NCBI GenBank assembly: GCA_027627225.1
Contig: CM051027.1
Location: 84,321,951-84,385,950 of the forward strand
Length of the DNA: 64,000 nt
Source: Congeria kusceri
Taxonomy: Eukaryota > Mollusca > Bivalvia > Myida > Dreissenidae
Direction of reading: 5' to 3'
The stretch's first letter is position 1; each line of letters begins with the position of its first letter. This document shows, in pieces, positions 24,931 to 36,449 of this stretch. Made by a program: the position numbers and the translations under genes. The notes beneath the pieces are model-generated. The model did not search any database, was not told the origin of the DNA, and worked only from the letters and a program-made list of their open reading frames with translations.

Positions 24931-26009
24931 AGATTCGAACGGTTTATTGGGATGGTGTCTTAACGAAAATCTGCCTACAGTTTTGAATATTAGAAATCAC
25001 GAATAAAATTCAATGACTGTTATAACATTCGTTTGTACTAGTAGTTATTGAAAATGTTAGTGCAAAGTTCAATAGTTGCGCTAATAGCTCGTTCAGTGTT
25101 CTTATGTGAAGGTAATAAAAATCACTGAATTTAAATTCTGGTTAACAAGCCAGAACCAGCAAACACGACGTGTTATGCATGATAATATTTTCTTTCAAAC
25201 AAGTCAAACATTAAACGAAAATATTCGTAAAACTTCATTTAGTTAAATCCTACATACCGTATTTTACTATAATATTTATAATACTATAATATTTGTGTCA
25301 ACATTATAATATAACTTGAACAGAGACATTGCTCAAGGCGATTTATGATCTTCAAAATGCGACGTTAAAATATATATTGCCACGTATTAAAATCAGATTT
25401 TAAAATATATATCGCCATTGTGTAGATAGGTTAGTTTTTGTCTTTTAATAATGCCGATTTAAATTGTATCTGTTGTCAAATGTGCAGCTGATGAAGTGAG
25501 GTCCATTGTAAAACGTACAACTAAGTAAAACGTTAACAGGTGTGAAAACTAGACAGCCGCATACTGCAGCTAACAATACTATATACGAATTATATATATA
25601 AGGCCTGTCAAAACAACATTAAATTGAAAATGAAAAATATTGTCGGACAAGAAACCTGATGAGCCAAATTCTTTGTCCGGTTTACAATATCATGGTCTTT
25701 CTTTAGGCTACACACATAATTATAGAACTTTTAATGGCATTCTGACATTCGGTCATGAAATTTTCGTAACCAACACATTCTCCGAATGTACCAACCGGGT
25801 ATATAGTGGACAATGATGGTTATCAGTTTTATTACGGGCAATCTCCGTGGAAGACAGTAGATTTATTTGTCGAAGAAAAATAACCATGGCGTTAAGCAAA
25901 ACTCAATTTTAACCATAAAAACAAACACTATGCTAAATAATAAAATATTTAACAAATAAAACGTTTATTCTGTGAAACAAAATTGAAATAAATAAAAATG
26001 ATGAAAAAA

Positions 26010-26092
26010 ATCTGCCTCCTATGGGAATCAAACTCCGACCGCCGGCGTGAGAGTCTAACGCGTTAACCACTCGGCCATAGAGTCTGTTCCCA
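26010..26092 (-). repeat. tRNA-derived SINE head (Leu/Ser-like)
   Basis: The minus strand has a perfect A box TGGCCGAGTGG (26067-26077) and a B box AGTTTGATTCC (about 26024-26034). The acceptor stem pairs poorly, and a T-rich tail with flanking A/T follows. Most likely a SINE or tRNA pseudogene. Confidence 0.6.
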
Positions 26093-26289
26093 AAACCGTT
26101 GTAATTTTCTGGTGGGGTCCATTTCTCTGATTTTGCGGTGGTAAAGCAATTAACCAACATTCAGAGAGTGGGCTGAGCTTATCAGACAGTGATTGGTGAT
26201 AGGAGCAGTCAGTTTGTAAACAGAGACACGTGTTTGAACAAGAGAGCATGACTAGTGAAAACGTATTCGAGTGAAAACTAAGCAACTTT

Positions 26290-27745
26290 CTGTAGTTAAA
26301 ACAAGAAATGTCTTTTAAAAAAAAGATAATCGGCGTTGAAATTAATATTGAGATGTCATTTAAAAATTACCTAAACAGACGGTCAAGTCCCCACCAATAT
26401 TAGACTTACTGGACCCCAGATTTTGCGGACACTATAAGAAAACTTCTCGGACCTAAAAGATCATTTGAGATAAATGTATTAATTTAAAAATTAAATAAAG
26501 TTATAATTAATATCTATTCTGTGAATAAACCAATAATACAGCTCTATGTTTCCACCAGTGATATATGAATAACCAAAATAATTTAGGTTAACATAATTGT
26601 TATCTGAATTTGTCAAGCCAATTTAACAAATTAACAATGTAAGAAAATAATTTCTGGAATGAATTAAAATTATTATGTATCAGACGAGTCTATATAGTTA
26701 GTTATAATCCCGGTAATATACCATTCATGTTAGTTATCTAATATAATAACGATTTGAAGTCAAATAAGCATTTATACTGTGTATCCCAATAAAAAGCAAT
26801 AGTAAGGGACATTCAGCGATTTATGAAATGTTAAGACTTTATTTTTGATAACGCAACCACAAAAATTCATTAGAGTATCACGATTTTATATTATATCAGT
26901 AGAAATATGATATAACAGGGGTTCCTGTGTATAATTAGTATTGTAAATTGTGTATTCATGCTACGCGAATAACAATTCCACGTATTCCGATTCTTCTTTC
27001 ATGACATTTTATCTATAGACAATGTAGGATCTTTTTATAGATTAAATAATATCTACTGGAGAAGTTGATAGAAATTGATAGAAAGATGCAATTATAAATA
27101 ATCGTTAATAAATCGTAACCACAATTTTAATTCAAATTAACAGTAAGTTTATAAATATAAATTCCCCATTTATTGAAATTTTTAGGTTTATGATTCTCTG
27201 AACGCTATTATTGGTGCATGTACGAGTATATTAACACAGCTATACAACGATTGCTAGCTACGAGCGCTATTTTTAGAATGACGCTTCTGTTTCTGGAATG
27301 TGATGAACTCGCTATCTAGAATAAATGGGCTTCGTGGAACGGCAACACTGTGAATGAGATTTATGAATGAGAACATTGCACAATTGCTATATATAGAGCG
27401 TACCGCTTATATAAATGTAGGCTAAACAAAATAGTTATTTCGTTACGTGAATGAATATAGCATTCTGTGTATGGCATACAATGAGAAAATACGTTAATAA
27501 TGGGCCTCAGTTCTAGAGTAAATGTTGAAGATATGTGTATAACTTCATTTTAACCGCTTATGTAAACAATTATGTAAATTTTTAATCCCTAGAAGTATGC
27601 AACAGTTAGTGGTATGCGTTAAAACATTGTTTGAAGTTTGCATTCCCTAGAATTAGAAAATTTGCCCAATTCTATTGGCATTCAATTTTCCCGCTGCATA
27701 ATTATCGCAAGAAACGTGATCTTAGACAGCTACGCCGAAAAATCT
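26290..27745 (+). repeat. Unclassified 1.45-kb repeat, copy A
   Basis: Segments recur in reverse complement at 43600-44090 and 40160-40650. Examples are caccagtgata+tatgaataacc (26553), caaattaacaatgtaagaaa (26629), aaattccccatttattgaaa (27160) and ttgaatgcca-type sequence near 27670-27700. No coding capacity was found. The order of shared blocks is the same in both copies once copy B is inverted. Confidence 0.7.
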
Positions 27746-28439
27746 TCTCCTGTCATCTATCAGATGAGAGCATGCAGGATGTAAACACTGCAATCAGTCA
27801 ACAGCTTTCTAGTGGCTGTGTAAACTTCATGACCTTTTTGTGGGTGGGATGATCTTTTTCCAGGGAAATTTGAATTTTCTAGCAGACATCTAAAAAATTT
27901 ATTTGATAACAAGGCTAAATGTTGTTTTACAGCATTCATTTTTAATATGCCAAAAGATTATCTGTTAATTTACTTGTGTGACAAATTTCAAAGACAAATA
28001 ATCATTAAAACCAGAGAAAATGGAAAAGTTGTTTTCATCCTGCTCCTGATAGACCAGTGTGTAACTGAAGAGTAGACATTTTCTAAACCTCTGGCCCTTT
28101 TATACTGTTACCCCGGTGTTGAATGGAGTGTAACTGACCGCTATTGCTGATGCCTGTACTGCGAAATTACCGATAAACTGTGAATTCCATTTCGTTCTTT
28201 ATTATTATTATTACGACAAATTTAATAATACATTAAGTAATAAAATAATTCAGGGTAAAATAAAAAGTTATACATTTTTAAACGCCACACATAAACATCG
28301 ACAATAAGCGAGATTAATATGTTAGGACTATACTTTGTCCTTGATTCTACTCTGCTCGTGACCCAATTAAACGATGTATCAATGAATTCGAACGAGGCAT
28401 TGTGGACTACTTTCTTCCGAGATTTTTAGTCTCAAAATT

Positions 28440-30621
28440 TGATCATACACTGAAAGCTGCGAATTACCCGACGTTTTTTACAAGCGAAAGATGGTTGAAA
28501 TTCAAAACTTAAAAAAGAGTAAACCAAAAGAGTTCTGGAAATTTTCAGCAAACGAACGAGTAATGTGGGAAATAATTTATCATTAAATGAGTTCAAAGAA
28601 TATTTTTCAAACAACATTTTTGATTGTGAAATGTTCAGGCGGAGACTTTTTGCGAAAACAATGATTTTAATTATCCTAATGAATATTTTCCTGAACTAGA
28701 TCAACCTTTTACCGTTAATGAAATCGTTACCGCTGTGATATCTTTGAAACGGAACAAAGCTTTTGGCAGTGACTGTATTTTAAATGAATACTTAATTGAA
28801 AGTATTGATATTTTATCATCACATTTGTGTGATCTGTTTAATTCTATACTAAACTCAGGTTATTTTCCAGATAACTGGACTGAAGGTATAATTATCCCAT
28901 TGCATAAAAAGGGTGATAAAAACGATGTGAATAATTATAGAGGAATTACATTGGTTAGTTGTTTAGCGAAGCTTTTTACTACAGTTATAAACAAGCGAAT
29001 TGAGCAGTTTTGTAATGAGCACAACAATATTTCGGATGCGCAATTCGGATTCCGTAAAGGTAGATCCACTGTTGATGCAATATTTGTACTTATGTCATTG
29101 GTGCAAAAATATATTAGTGAAAACAAAAGGTTATATGTTATTTTCGTTGACATGATGAAATGTTTTGATTCTATTTATAGAAATGGTTTGTGGTTGAAAT
29201 TAAACAATTGTGGTGTACGTGGAAAACTTTTAAGAATTGTAAGAGATATGTATCAGCATGTTAAATCTCGTGTTTTCAGATGTGTTCTAATTATTCTGAT
29301 TACTTTGAATATGCAGTGGGCTTGCGTCAAGGCGAAGTAATGTCACCTCTATTGTTTTCTATTTTTGTCGAAGATTTAGAGTTGTTTTTATAAAAAGATA
29401 CTGACTGTGGCCTAGTTTTAGATGATATTGTTTTGATACTTCTACTTTTTGCAGACGATATGGCTATTTTAGGTAAAACCCCATGTGAGGTACAACAACA
29501 TTTAAATAGTTTAAAGTCATATTGTGAATACTTCAAAGACTAAAATTATGGTTTTTCGTAAAAGGGGTGGATTATTAAATAGTGAAAACTGGTCATACGA
29601 TGGACAAAAAATAGAAGTTGTAAATGATTTTAACTATTTAGGAACAATTTCTAATTACACTGGAAAATTTATTTTAAATCAGGAACACCTAGTTGGTAAA
29701 GCTTTGAAAGCAATGAACATTCTTTTATGCAAATGTAAGGAGTTTGACTTAAGTCCTAAGACAATGTGTCAGTTATTTGATGCCTTTGTGAGTCCTATAT
29801 TGAATTATTCCTGTGAAGTATGGGGTTATAGTAAGTCAAAGGAACTTGAAAGAGTCCACCTTAAGTTTTGCAAGCGATTGTTAAAGGTTAAAATAAATAC
29901 TTGTAATGCAATTACATATAGTGAGTTGGGACGTTACCCATTGTTTATTAGTAAATATATTAGAATGATTAAATACTGGCTGAAAATTGCTAGCTCAAAC
30001 AATATTATTGTTAAAACTATTTATTCCCAATCTGTTATTGATAGTTATAACGGACATTTAAATTGGGCAGCAAATATAAGAAAGTTGTTAGCTGATTATG
30101 GATGTGCATATGTATTTGATAATGTTAGCAGTGTCAATCTGGATTTATTTTTGAATGAGTTAAAAACCCGTATTATAGACACCTTTAAACAAGAAACGAT
30201 GTCAAAAATTGACAACAGCTCAATGTTGTGTCAGTATAAATTGTGTAAATCAACACATTATTACGAGCCACATTTAGCTATTTTATCAAAACGTTATTGC
30301 TTATACATCATTAGATTAAGATTAAATGGACTTCCTCTCAGAATACAAACAGGAAGATATAATCGAATTCCACGAGAGGAAAGATATTGTACACTTTGTA
30401 ATTTTACAGATATAGAGGACGAATACCATTTTGCCATCATTTGCAATTGTTATACTGACATCAGAAAACAATATATTAGAAGATATTTCTATGTAAAACC
30501 GTCTGTCTATAAATTTACCCAGCTTTTAAATTCAACTAATAAATCAGATGTTTTTAATCTGTGTAAGTTTATTAAGGAAGATATGAATGTTAGAAATGCA
30601 CTAACTTTCGTTAATAATTAA
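28440..30621 (+). pseudogene. Non-LTR retrotransposon reverse transcriptase, 5'-truncated, recently dead
   Basis: The endonuclease-RT linker (KKSKPKEFWKF) begins near 28500. The RT region follows: NKAFGSD, WTEGIIIPLHKKGD, NNYRGITLV, AQFGFRKGRSTVDAI, then LRQGEVMSPLLF, and FADD at 29448-29459 (catalytic Asp pair intact). The C-terminal frame 29524-30621 (FNYLGTISN, CEVWGYS, a zinc-knuckle-like ERYCTLCN...EYHFAIICNCY) runs 366 codons open to TAA. Breaks: a frame change near 29280, TAA at 29391, and a deletion-type frame change near 29530. Long open stretches imply recent loss. Clade not assigned. The 3' end abuts the satellite at 30640. Confidence 0.9.
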
Positions 30622-30639
30622 CACACGGTTAACTATGAC

Positions 30640-32065
30640 GTACTATGAGGGTCGTAAATGTAAGACCCTGTATGATACAGCATCATACTTGTATGTTCGG
30701 TATGATACAGGGTCGTACAGGTATGTTTCTGGGACATACATAAACGTTCAGTATGATACAGGGTCGTACACGTCTGTTCCAGCATCATACATGTATGTTG
30801 GGTATCATACAGGGTCGTACGCGTATGATACATCATACTTGTATGTTCGGTATGATACAGGGTCGTACACGTATGTTCCAGCATCATACATGTATGTTCG
30901 GTATGATACAGGGTCGTACGCGTATGATACAGCATCATACTTGTATGTTCGGTATGATACAGGGTCGTACAGGTATGTTTCTGGACATACATAAACGTTC
31001 AGTATGATACAGGGTCGTACACGTCTGTTCCAGCATCATACATGTATGTTGGGTATCATACAGGGTCGTACGCGTATGATACATCATACTTGTATGTTCG
31101 GTATGATACAGGGTCGTACACGTATGTTCCAGCATCATACATGTATGTTGGGTATCATACAGGGTTGTACACATCTGTTCCAGCATCACACATGTCTGTT
31201 CAGTATGATACAGGGTCGTACATAGTATCATACTGGGTCGTACACGTCTGTTCCAGCATCATACATGTATGTTCGGTATGATACAGGGTCGTACATAGTA
31301 TAATACAGGGTCGTACACGTCTGTGTCTGCATCATACTTGTCTGTTCAGTATGATACAGGGTCGTACATAGAATGATACAGGGTCGTACACGTCTGTTCC
31401 AGAATCATACATGTATGTTCAGTATGATACAGGGTCGTACAAAGTATGATACAGGGTCGTACACGTCTGTTCCAGCATCATACATGTATGTTCAGTATGA
31501 TACAGGGTCGTACATTGTATCATACAGGGTCGTACATGTCTGATCCAGCATCATACATGTCTGTTCAGTATTATACAGGGTCGTACATAGTATTATACTG
31601 GGTCGTACACGTCTGTTCCAGCATCATACATGTATGTTCGGTATGATACAAGGTCGTACATAGTATAATACAGGGTCGTACACGTCTGTTCCAGCATCAT
31701 ACATGTATGTTCGGTATAATACATGGTCGTACATAGTATGATACAGGGTCGTACACGTCTGTTCCAGCATCATACATGTATGTTCAGTATGATACAGGGT
31801 CGTACATAGAATGATACAGGGTCGTACACGTCTGTTCCAGCATCATACATGTCTGTTCAGTATGATACAGGATCGTACAAAGTATGATACAGGGTCGTAC
31901 ATGTCTGTTCCAGCATCATACATGTATGTTCGGTATGATACAGGGTCGTACATAGTATCATACAGGGTCGTACGCGTTTGTTCCAGCATCATACATGTCT
32001 GTTCAGTATGATACAGGGTCGTACACGTTAGTTCCAGGTTCAGACATTCGAGTTTGATTGACAGG
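30640..32065 (+). repeat. Complex satellite, 51-bp and 22-bp units forming 73-bp and 365-bp higher orders
   Basis: The core units are cagggtcgtacacgtctgtt+ccagcatcatacatgtatgttc plus agtatgata (about 51 bp) and cagggtcgtacatagtatgata (22 bp). Downstream of about 31200 they alternate as 73 bp, and frames repeat at 365 bp (5 x 73). Positions 30742-30990 and 30993-31200 are near-identical blocks 251 bp apart. Units are partly palindromic (gtatgatac, gtacgac). Open frames on both strands are a consequence of the stop-poor unit. Confidence 0.93.
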
Positions 32066-32251
32066 TTCAGTAGAATACAGGGTGGTACAAAATTTTGCAC
32101 TGAGAATTTTGACCAATCGTTGACATGTTTACTTAAACTTCAAATTTATGGCGTAAGAGTAAGACCAATGGAACACACTTTTATATTGATTAATATTGTG
32201 GTGATTCGATCATATTTTGAAATTATATTATGAACTTAGAGGGTTTCGTGC

Positions 32252-32448
32252 ATGGAGCCCAAGGCATCCTCTCGTCAGTGTTGCGAACGCTCAGAACAGA
32301 CAATGGTTTTAGCTGTTATCTTCAATGCCGAGATTCGCATTGAATCCCTGTCAAGAAATGTCATCAGGATGACGACCCAGTATCCGGCCTGCGACACACT
32401 GATGCCAGCGATTCGCGAGGCAATTGACATAGTTCAGGAAATGAAACG
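32252..32448 (+). other. Exon-like open frame, unrecognised
   Basis: From ATG 32252 a 65-codon frame includes NAEIRIESLSRNVIRM and IREAIDIVQEMKR, predicted helical. It ends exactly at a good donor (CG|GTAATG). GC is higher than in the flanks. It lies on the strand and just upstream of the DUF7869-like pseudogene exons, so it may be a 5' exon of that gene or of the integrase. I do not recognise the sequence. Confidence 0.4.
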
Positions 32449-33213
32449 GTAATGTCTGCTTTTAAACGTCTTTAAACATGATCTATATGCTTTTTACATA
32501 TAGGGGCCTATGCTATGATTGACAGATCATCATATGTGGACGCACAAGCGATTTTGACCCATTTGGCGCTGACGTCATTTCCGAGTAAATACGAGATAAA
32601 GTTGTCACACTTTTTTGTGCATATTTTTCTCGCAATATTTAATCGATAACAGTGTTAAATAATAATGAACTGACATGCCAATTAGTAGGTTTTGCATTAA
32701 AAAGACTGGCCGTTGTTCATATAATAGATTGAATAGTTTTATGTAACCTAGGACGACTTGAACGAGTATCTTTTACTGACCGTTTGACCTTGTCAACAAA
32801 CACAGAAGGTCCAGGTAGGTTTCCTTCCGTTTTTTCTTTGCAAAATATTGCAGTATTCATCATGAAATGCTAATATAATGATGGCCAGATACCTCCACTA
32901 TTGCTGTACAACCCATATAAACAATGACACTCGGTAAATATCTGTAAAAATACCATTTCGGTCTTAATTGAATTTGTAACCCGGATGTAAATTTGTAACC
33001 CGGAGGTACGATGCTGTCAAGTAATCTTGCGCAGTTAAGCAATAATTGTGTGATAAACATCGGATTAAAAAAACGTAGCAATTTAAGTTTTACTGAACAT
33101 AAGCGACAGTCTGTGTTGCATTTAGAAACACAACCATATCTGAAATATTCAGTAAAAAACTATCCGATTCCAAATCAAAACAAAATAACTCGCACCGTTT
33201 TTTAACAACTTCA

Positions 33214-33971
33214 GTGTCCGGTAATCTTGCGCACTGTTGAAAATTACGTCATTAAATGCTTAATGTAAAAGTATGGTGTCCAATTCATGTCATAAAACAA
33301 ACTTATAAATCTGTTCAGTAAAAATGTCCAAATAAATCAATGTGTTCAAGTTTTTTATCATCACTGCAGGCTTCTTTCATCATTATGTAACTATACTTTG
33401 ACGAGATGTGACTATAACATCAAAAAAGCAAATTAAAACTAGTTATTTGATACAAACACAATACAAAAAGATTGTTTAACGATGTAAAGTGTATTTGTCT
33501 TTTCATAACAGGATTCCGTAATTAAAAAGCATGTGGCCTTTGCGCATGCCCGGAGCTTAAAATCGACAGATTGGCGGGAAAAAGATGCAATCTCGTCTGT
33601 ATACGATGTCTGTTGTAGAGCTCAGAAAAGATAAATACCAAACTTTGATCAGGAAATACAACAATTATGCATAATTTATAATATTCCTTTTAAAAATTAT
33701 GAGAGGAGTGAAGAAATCGAGGAATTTTATACAGCAAACCGGATTTATGCCTAAGTAGGTCGATGTTTACCACTCATGGATACGTGATTAAAATCATTCA
33801 AAAGGTAATTATAAATACAAAAAACTATGTTTATTTTCATTTATTACAGTTGTTTTGGCTCCTTTAAAATTTAATATTCCGGTAAAAGTCAGTAAATAAA
33901 ACGCGACGTCTTCCAAAATTGCCTAACTGCGTAGTGCGCAAGATTACCGGATGCGCAAGATTACCGGACAC
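33214..33971. mobile_element. TIR element, 20-bp perfect inverted ends (gtgtccggtaatcttgcgca)
   Basis: GTGTCCGGTAATCTTGCGCA at 33214-33233 and its exact reverse complement at 33952-33971 bound 758 bp with no coding capacity. The right end has a second subterminal copy (tgcgcaagattaccgga at about 33936). A decayed third copy (gtcaagtaatcttgcgcag, about 33016) lies outside the left end, so the full element may start near 33008. Non-autonomous DNA transposon; superfamily not assigned. Confidence 0.75.
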
Positions 33972-34031
33972 GACTGTATATAAATCTTACAAACTGTCTT
34001 CTGCAATATACTATATTGTTGAATCTCATAA

Positions 34032-36143
34032 ATGAGTCAAGACACATACATTTATTCCCAGGCCTCAACAGTTCCATATGAAATTTCCCAGAATAATGAC
34101 CAAGTTTTTATTGATGAACTTCATAATGTTGATTTACTGTACAAACTAAATGGAGAAAGTGTTTGCTCTTCACTTGTTGATTGTGATCATGATGCATCAA
34201 ACTATGAACCTGTTAATGCAGACACTTGTTTGAATTCAGTACTTGTTGATGATAGAGATGATTCTGACTGCAGTGACGATGGTATTCAAAATGTCCATTC
34301 CTCTTGTATTTCCCACGTCAGTCATGACAATCATATCTCAGTTAAGAGACAGGTTGATAAAAAAGAAGAGGCTGTTGTTTCAGGGTTCAAGCAAAAAACT
34401 TGTGAATGTACTGCTCTCTATGGCTAACCATGTTCAACTGTGGTAGGATTTGACACACTCCTACTATACTGCTTTTCTTGTCAGGAACTTTCATCAAGAG
34501 CTAGTAATTAAGTCTAGTGTAAATTGCCGTAGGCAGGGATTATCCTAAAGGGCGACATAGGCGAAATCGTCGCCCTTATGGTGTCTGACTTCGCCCTGTG
34601 ATCTGATCAAAGCGAAATCAAAATTGCCGAAAATTTCCAATACTAATGCTTATTCCTCTAATCTTATGCCCACTACTGTCATGGTTTATCTGATTGTGGA
34701 GATAACAATACTACAATCATCCATAATTGATCTGTAGAGACGTGAAAGTTTTTTACACATCTCTGACCTGGCATTGTGTTAATCAATCAACCAATCGGCT
34801 AAGGTTATTCCATTTGTGGTTCCCGACTTTGCTTATTTGCTTTCAAAGTAAATCTGTTATTAGCAAAGGCTGTCGGGAACCAAGAAAGCGAGTGCACACT
34901 GCGCGATATGATCAGCGGGTTTACGCTAGAATTTACAGTAATTCAAAGTTATTATTTCCGTTTTACGTTCTGTCTAGGAACTTGTATTCAGGTTATGAAT
35001 ATTTGCTGTTTGCTTTTTTGCGATGTTTGACCTTAGAACTGACAATTAGTTTAAAATTAAAACAAAAAGATACATGGATCAATTATTTTCCATTTCCGCA
35101 ATTAACACAATCGTAACAAACACCGCGTGTGAAAAGTAACAGGTAATCCAATTCCCAGTTTGTAGTCAATGATGTCATCCAAACAAAGGCATTAAACAAC
35201 ACGCGACAACATTACAACGTTATTTCATTCTCCTGTGGTTTCTTTGTTCTGGAGCCGACTAACGGCGGGTAAATTATGTTGCACGATTTCCATGTGCAGC
35301 TTGCTGACAACCAAGTGGTGTACAACACCGGTACTTGTCTACCTGAGCGATGTATAACATGAAGCGTTATTAGGAGAAATATCAAGGGCGTTATTAATTT
35401 ACATTGTAACATTTACTCTTTATATAATTATATTATTTTAAAGGAAACCAGTTACTGCCTTATGAAATCGTAGTATCAATTGTCATATACATAAACATGA
35501 GTACTTGTTTTTTTTTTTAAATACTGTTTCTAATGCAAATAAAACTTATTAGGCTATTATGTGTTTCTCTTTCATTACTACATTCTGTAGTATTTGTAAT
35601 TAATTAATTATACATAATTCAATTGATTGATTGGCTAAATAGCTGCTTTACTCGCCAGTGTCAGTTATCGATAAACTTCTCCCTGAATTCAGCAAAAGGA
35701 GAAGTCACTTCTCCCTAAAATTTTGGGCTAGGATGATCCCTGCATAGGTCAAACAATAAACACACTTCAGTGAACAAGAAAACAAAACGTCCAAGGCTAA
35801 AGCCTTCTCAAAAATATTTTTTTTAAAGACATCAAATTTGCAAATTGTCTTTTTGCTTTGCACATGCAACATCTGCATCCACTTTAAAGAGAATTACAAA
35901 GTGATATGACGATGAAGGCTTTACACCCAAAATTCATGCCAACACACATTGATTACCATCAAATGCACTTAGCCTCCATTACAACATCAGCAATAAAAAG
36001 TTCATTGAAGAGTATGCAATTGAAAATGGATTGCCATTACCAGGCCGAATGTCAAATTGTCCTGATTCAACAGTGCTGTTACTGTCCTCAGACAACACAC
36101 TTGCTGATATTCACAGCATATACCACAGAATAATTCATTGGCA
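34032..36143 (+). pseudogene. DUF7869-like transposon-associated gene, 5' coding exon split by an insertion
   Basis: From ATG 34032 an acidic N-terminus leads to TCECTALYG, a TAA, then PCSTVVGFDTL. This resembles the Cys-rich CxC...PCS segment near the N-terminus of a widespread invertebrate family I believe is catalogued as DUF7869 (name from memory). Coding traces (FHQELVIKSSVNC) stop at a 1.2-kb insertion (34534-35742) and resume after it. They reach a well-preserved stretch at about 35957-36142 with KKFIEEYAIENGLPLPGRM and STVLLLSSDNTLADIHSIYH, ending at a donor (CA|GTAAAG, 36144). Frame changes and stops between these pieces make it a pseudogene. Molecular function of the family is unknown to me. 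Confidence 0.65.
34534..35742. mobile_element. CAGGG-type inverted-repeat element inserted in the DUF7869-like gene
   Basis: The left end CAGGGATTATCCTAAA and right end CTAGGATGATCCCTG are imperfect inverted repeats. The 1209 bp between has no transposase. Ends beginning CAGGG are typical of hAT elements. Similar hexamers (cgtagg / catagg) lie near each side but no clean 8-bp duplication is visible, so the superfamily is inference. Confidence 0.6.
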
Positions 36144-36212
36144 GTAAAGAAAAAATGAACATTAAATATTTTTAAATATAATTCAAGTATTCTTTTATAT
36201 ATTATATTGCAG

Positions 36213-36439
36213 GGGCAGTGTACGTTTGATGGCACTGAACACTATTCATGGGACTTCGCCCAGACAGTACATTACCCGCATCATGCCAGGCAGATCGGCC
36301 CAATGTACTTTGCCTCGCCCACTCAGGACATTTCGATAATGCGACTTCTCTTTGCCAAACTCCGCCTGCATTTCCCGCAGTACATGATTCTGCAACAATA
36401 TAGTAAAGGCGACTTATCGATCGATCAGTACACAGCGAG
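36213..36439 (+). pseudogene. DUF7869-like exon, part matching, part unrecognised
   Basis: Acceptor at 36211-36212 and donor AG|GTAAAG at 36440. The first half, EHYSWDFAQTVHYPHHARQ and IGPMYFASP, is the signature of the DUF7869-like family. The second half (DISIMRLLFAKLRLHFPQYM, YSKGDLSIDQYTAR) is open but does not look like the family's usual continuation, so it may be lineage-specific or acquired. It ends in phase 2, whereas the next recognised exon (49670) needs phase 1. An exon is therefore missing or degraded in the 13-kb gap, which is filled with repeats. Confidence 0.65.
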
Positions 36440-36449
36440 GTAAAGCGTG

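Noticed and set aside
26010..26092. Functional tRNA gene
   Set aside because: A and B boxes are good but the acceptor stem and anticodon arm do not pair properly; a SINE head is more likely. The same applies to 19629-19705 and 62150-62225.
28935..29536. Minus-strand frames over the LINE
   Set aside because: Antisense to the reverse transcriptase, which has all the expected motifs on the plus strand.
30633..32100. Several overlapping repeat-peptide frames on both strands
   Set aside because: Explained by the 51/22-bp satellite; no start or splice context.
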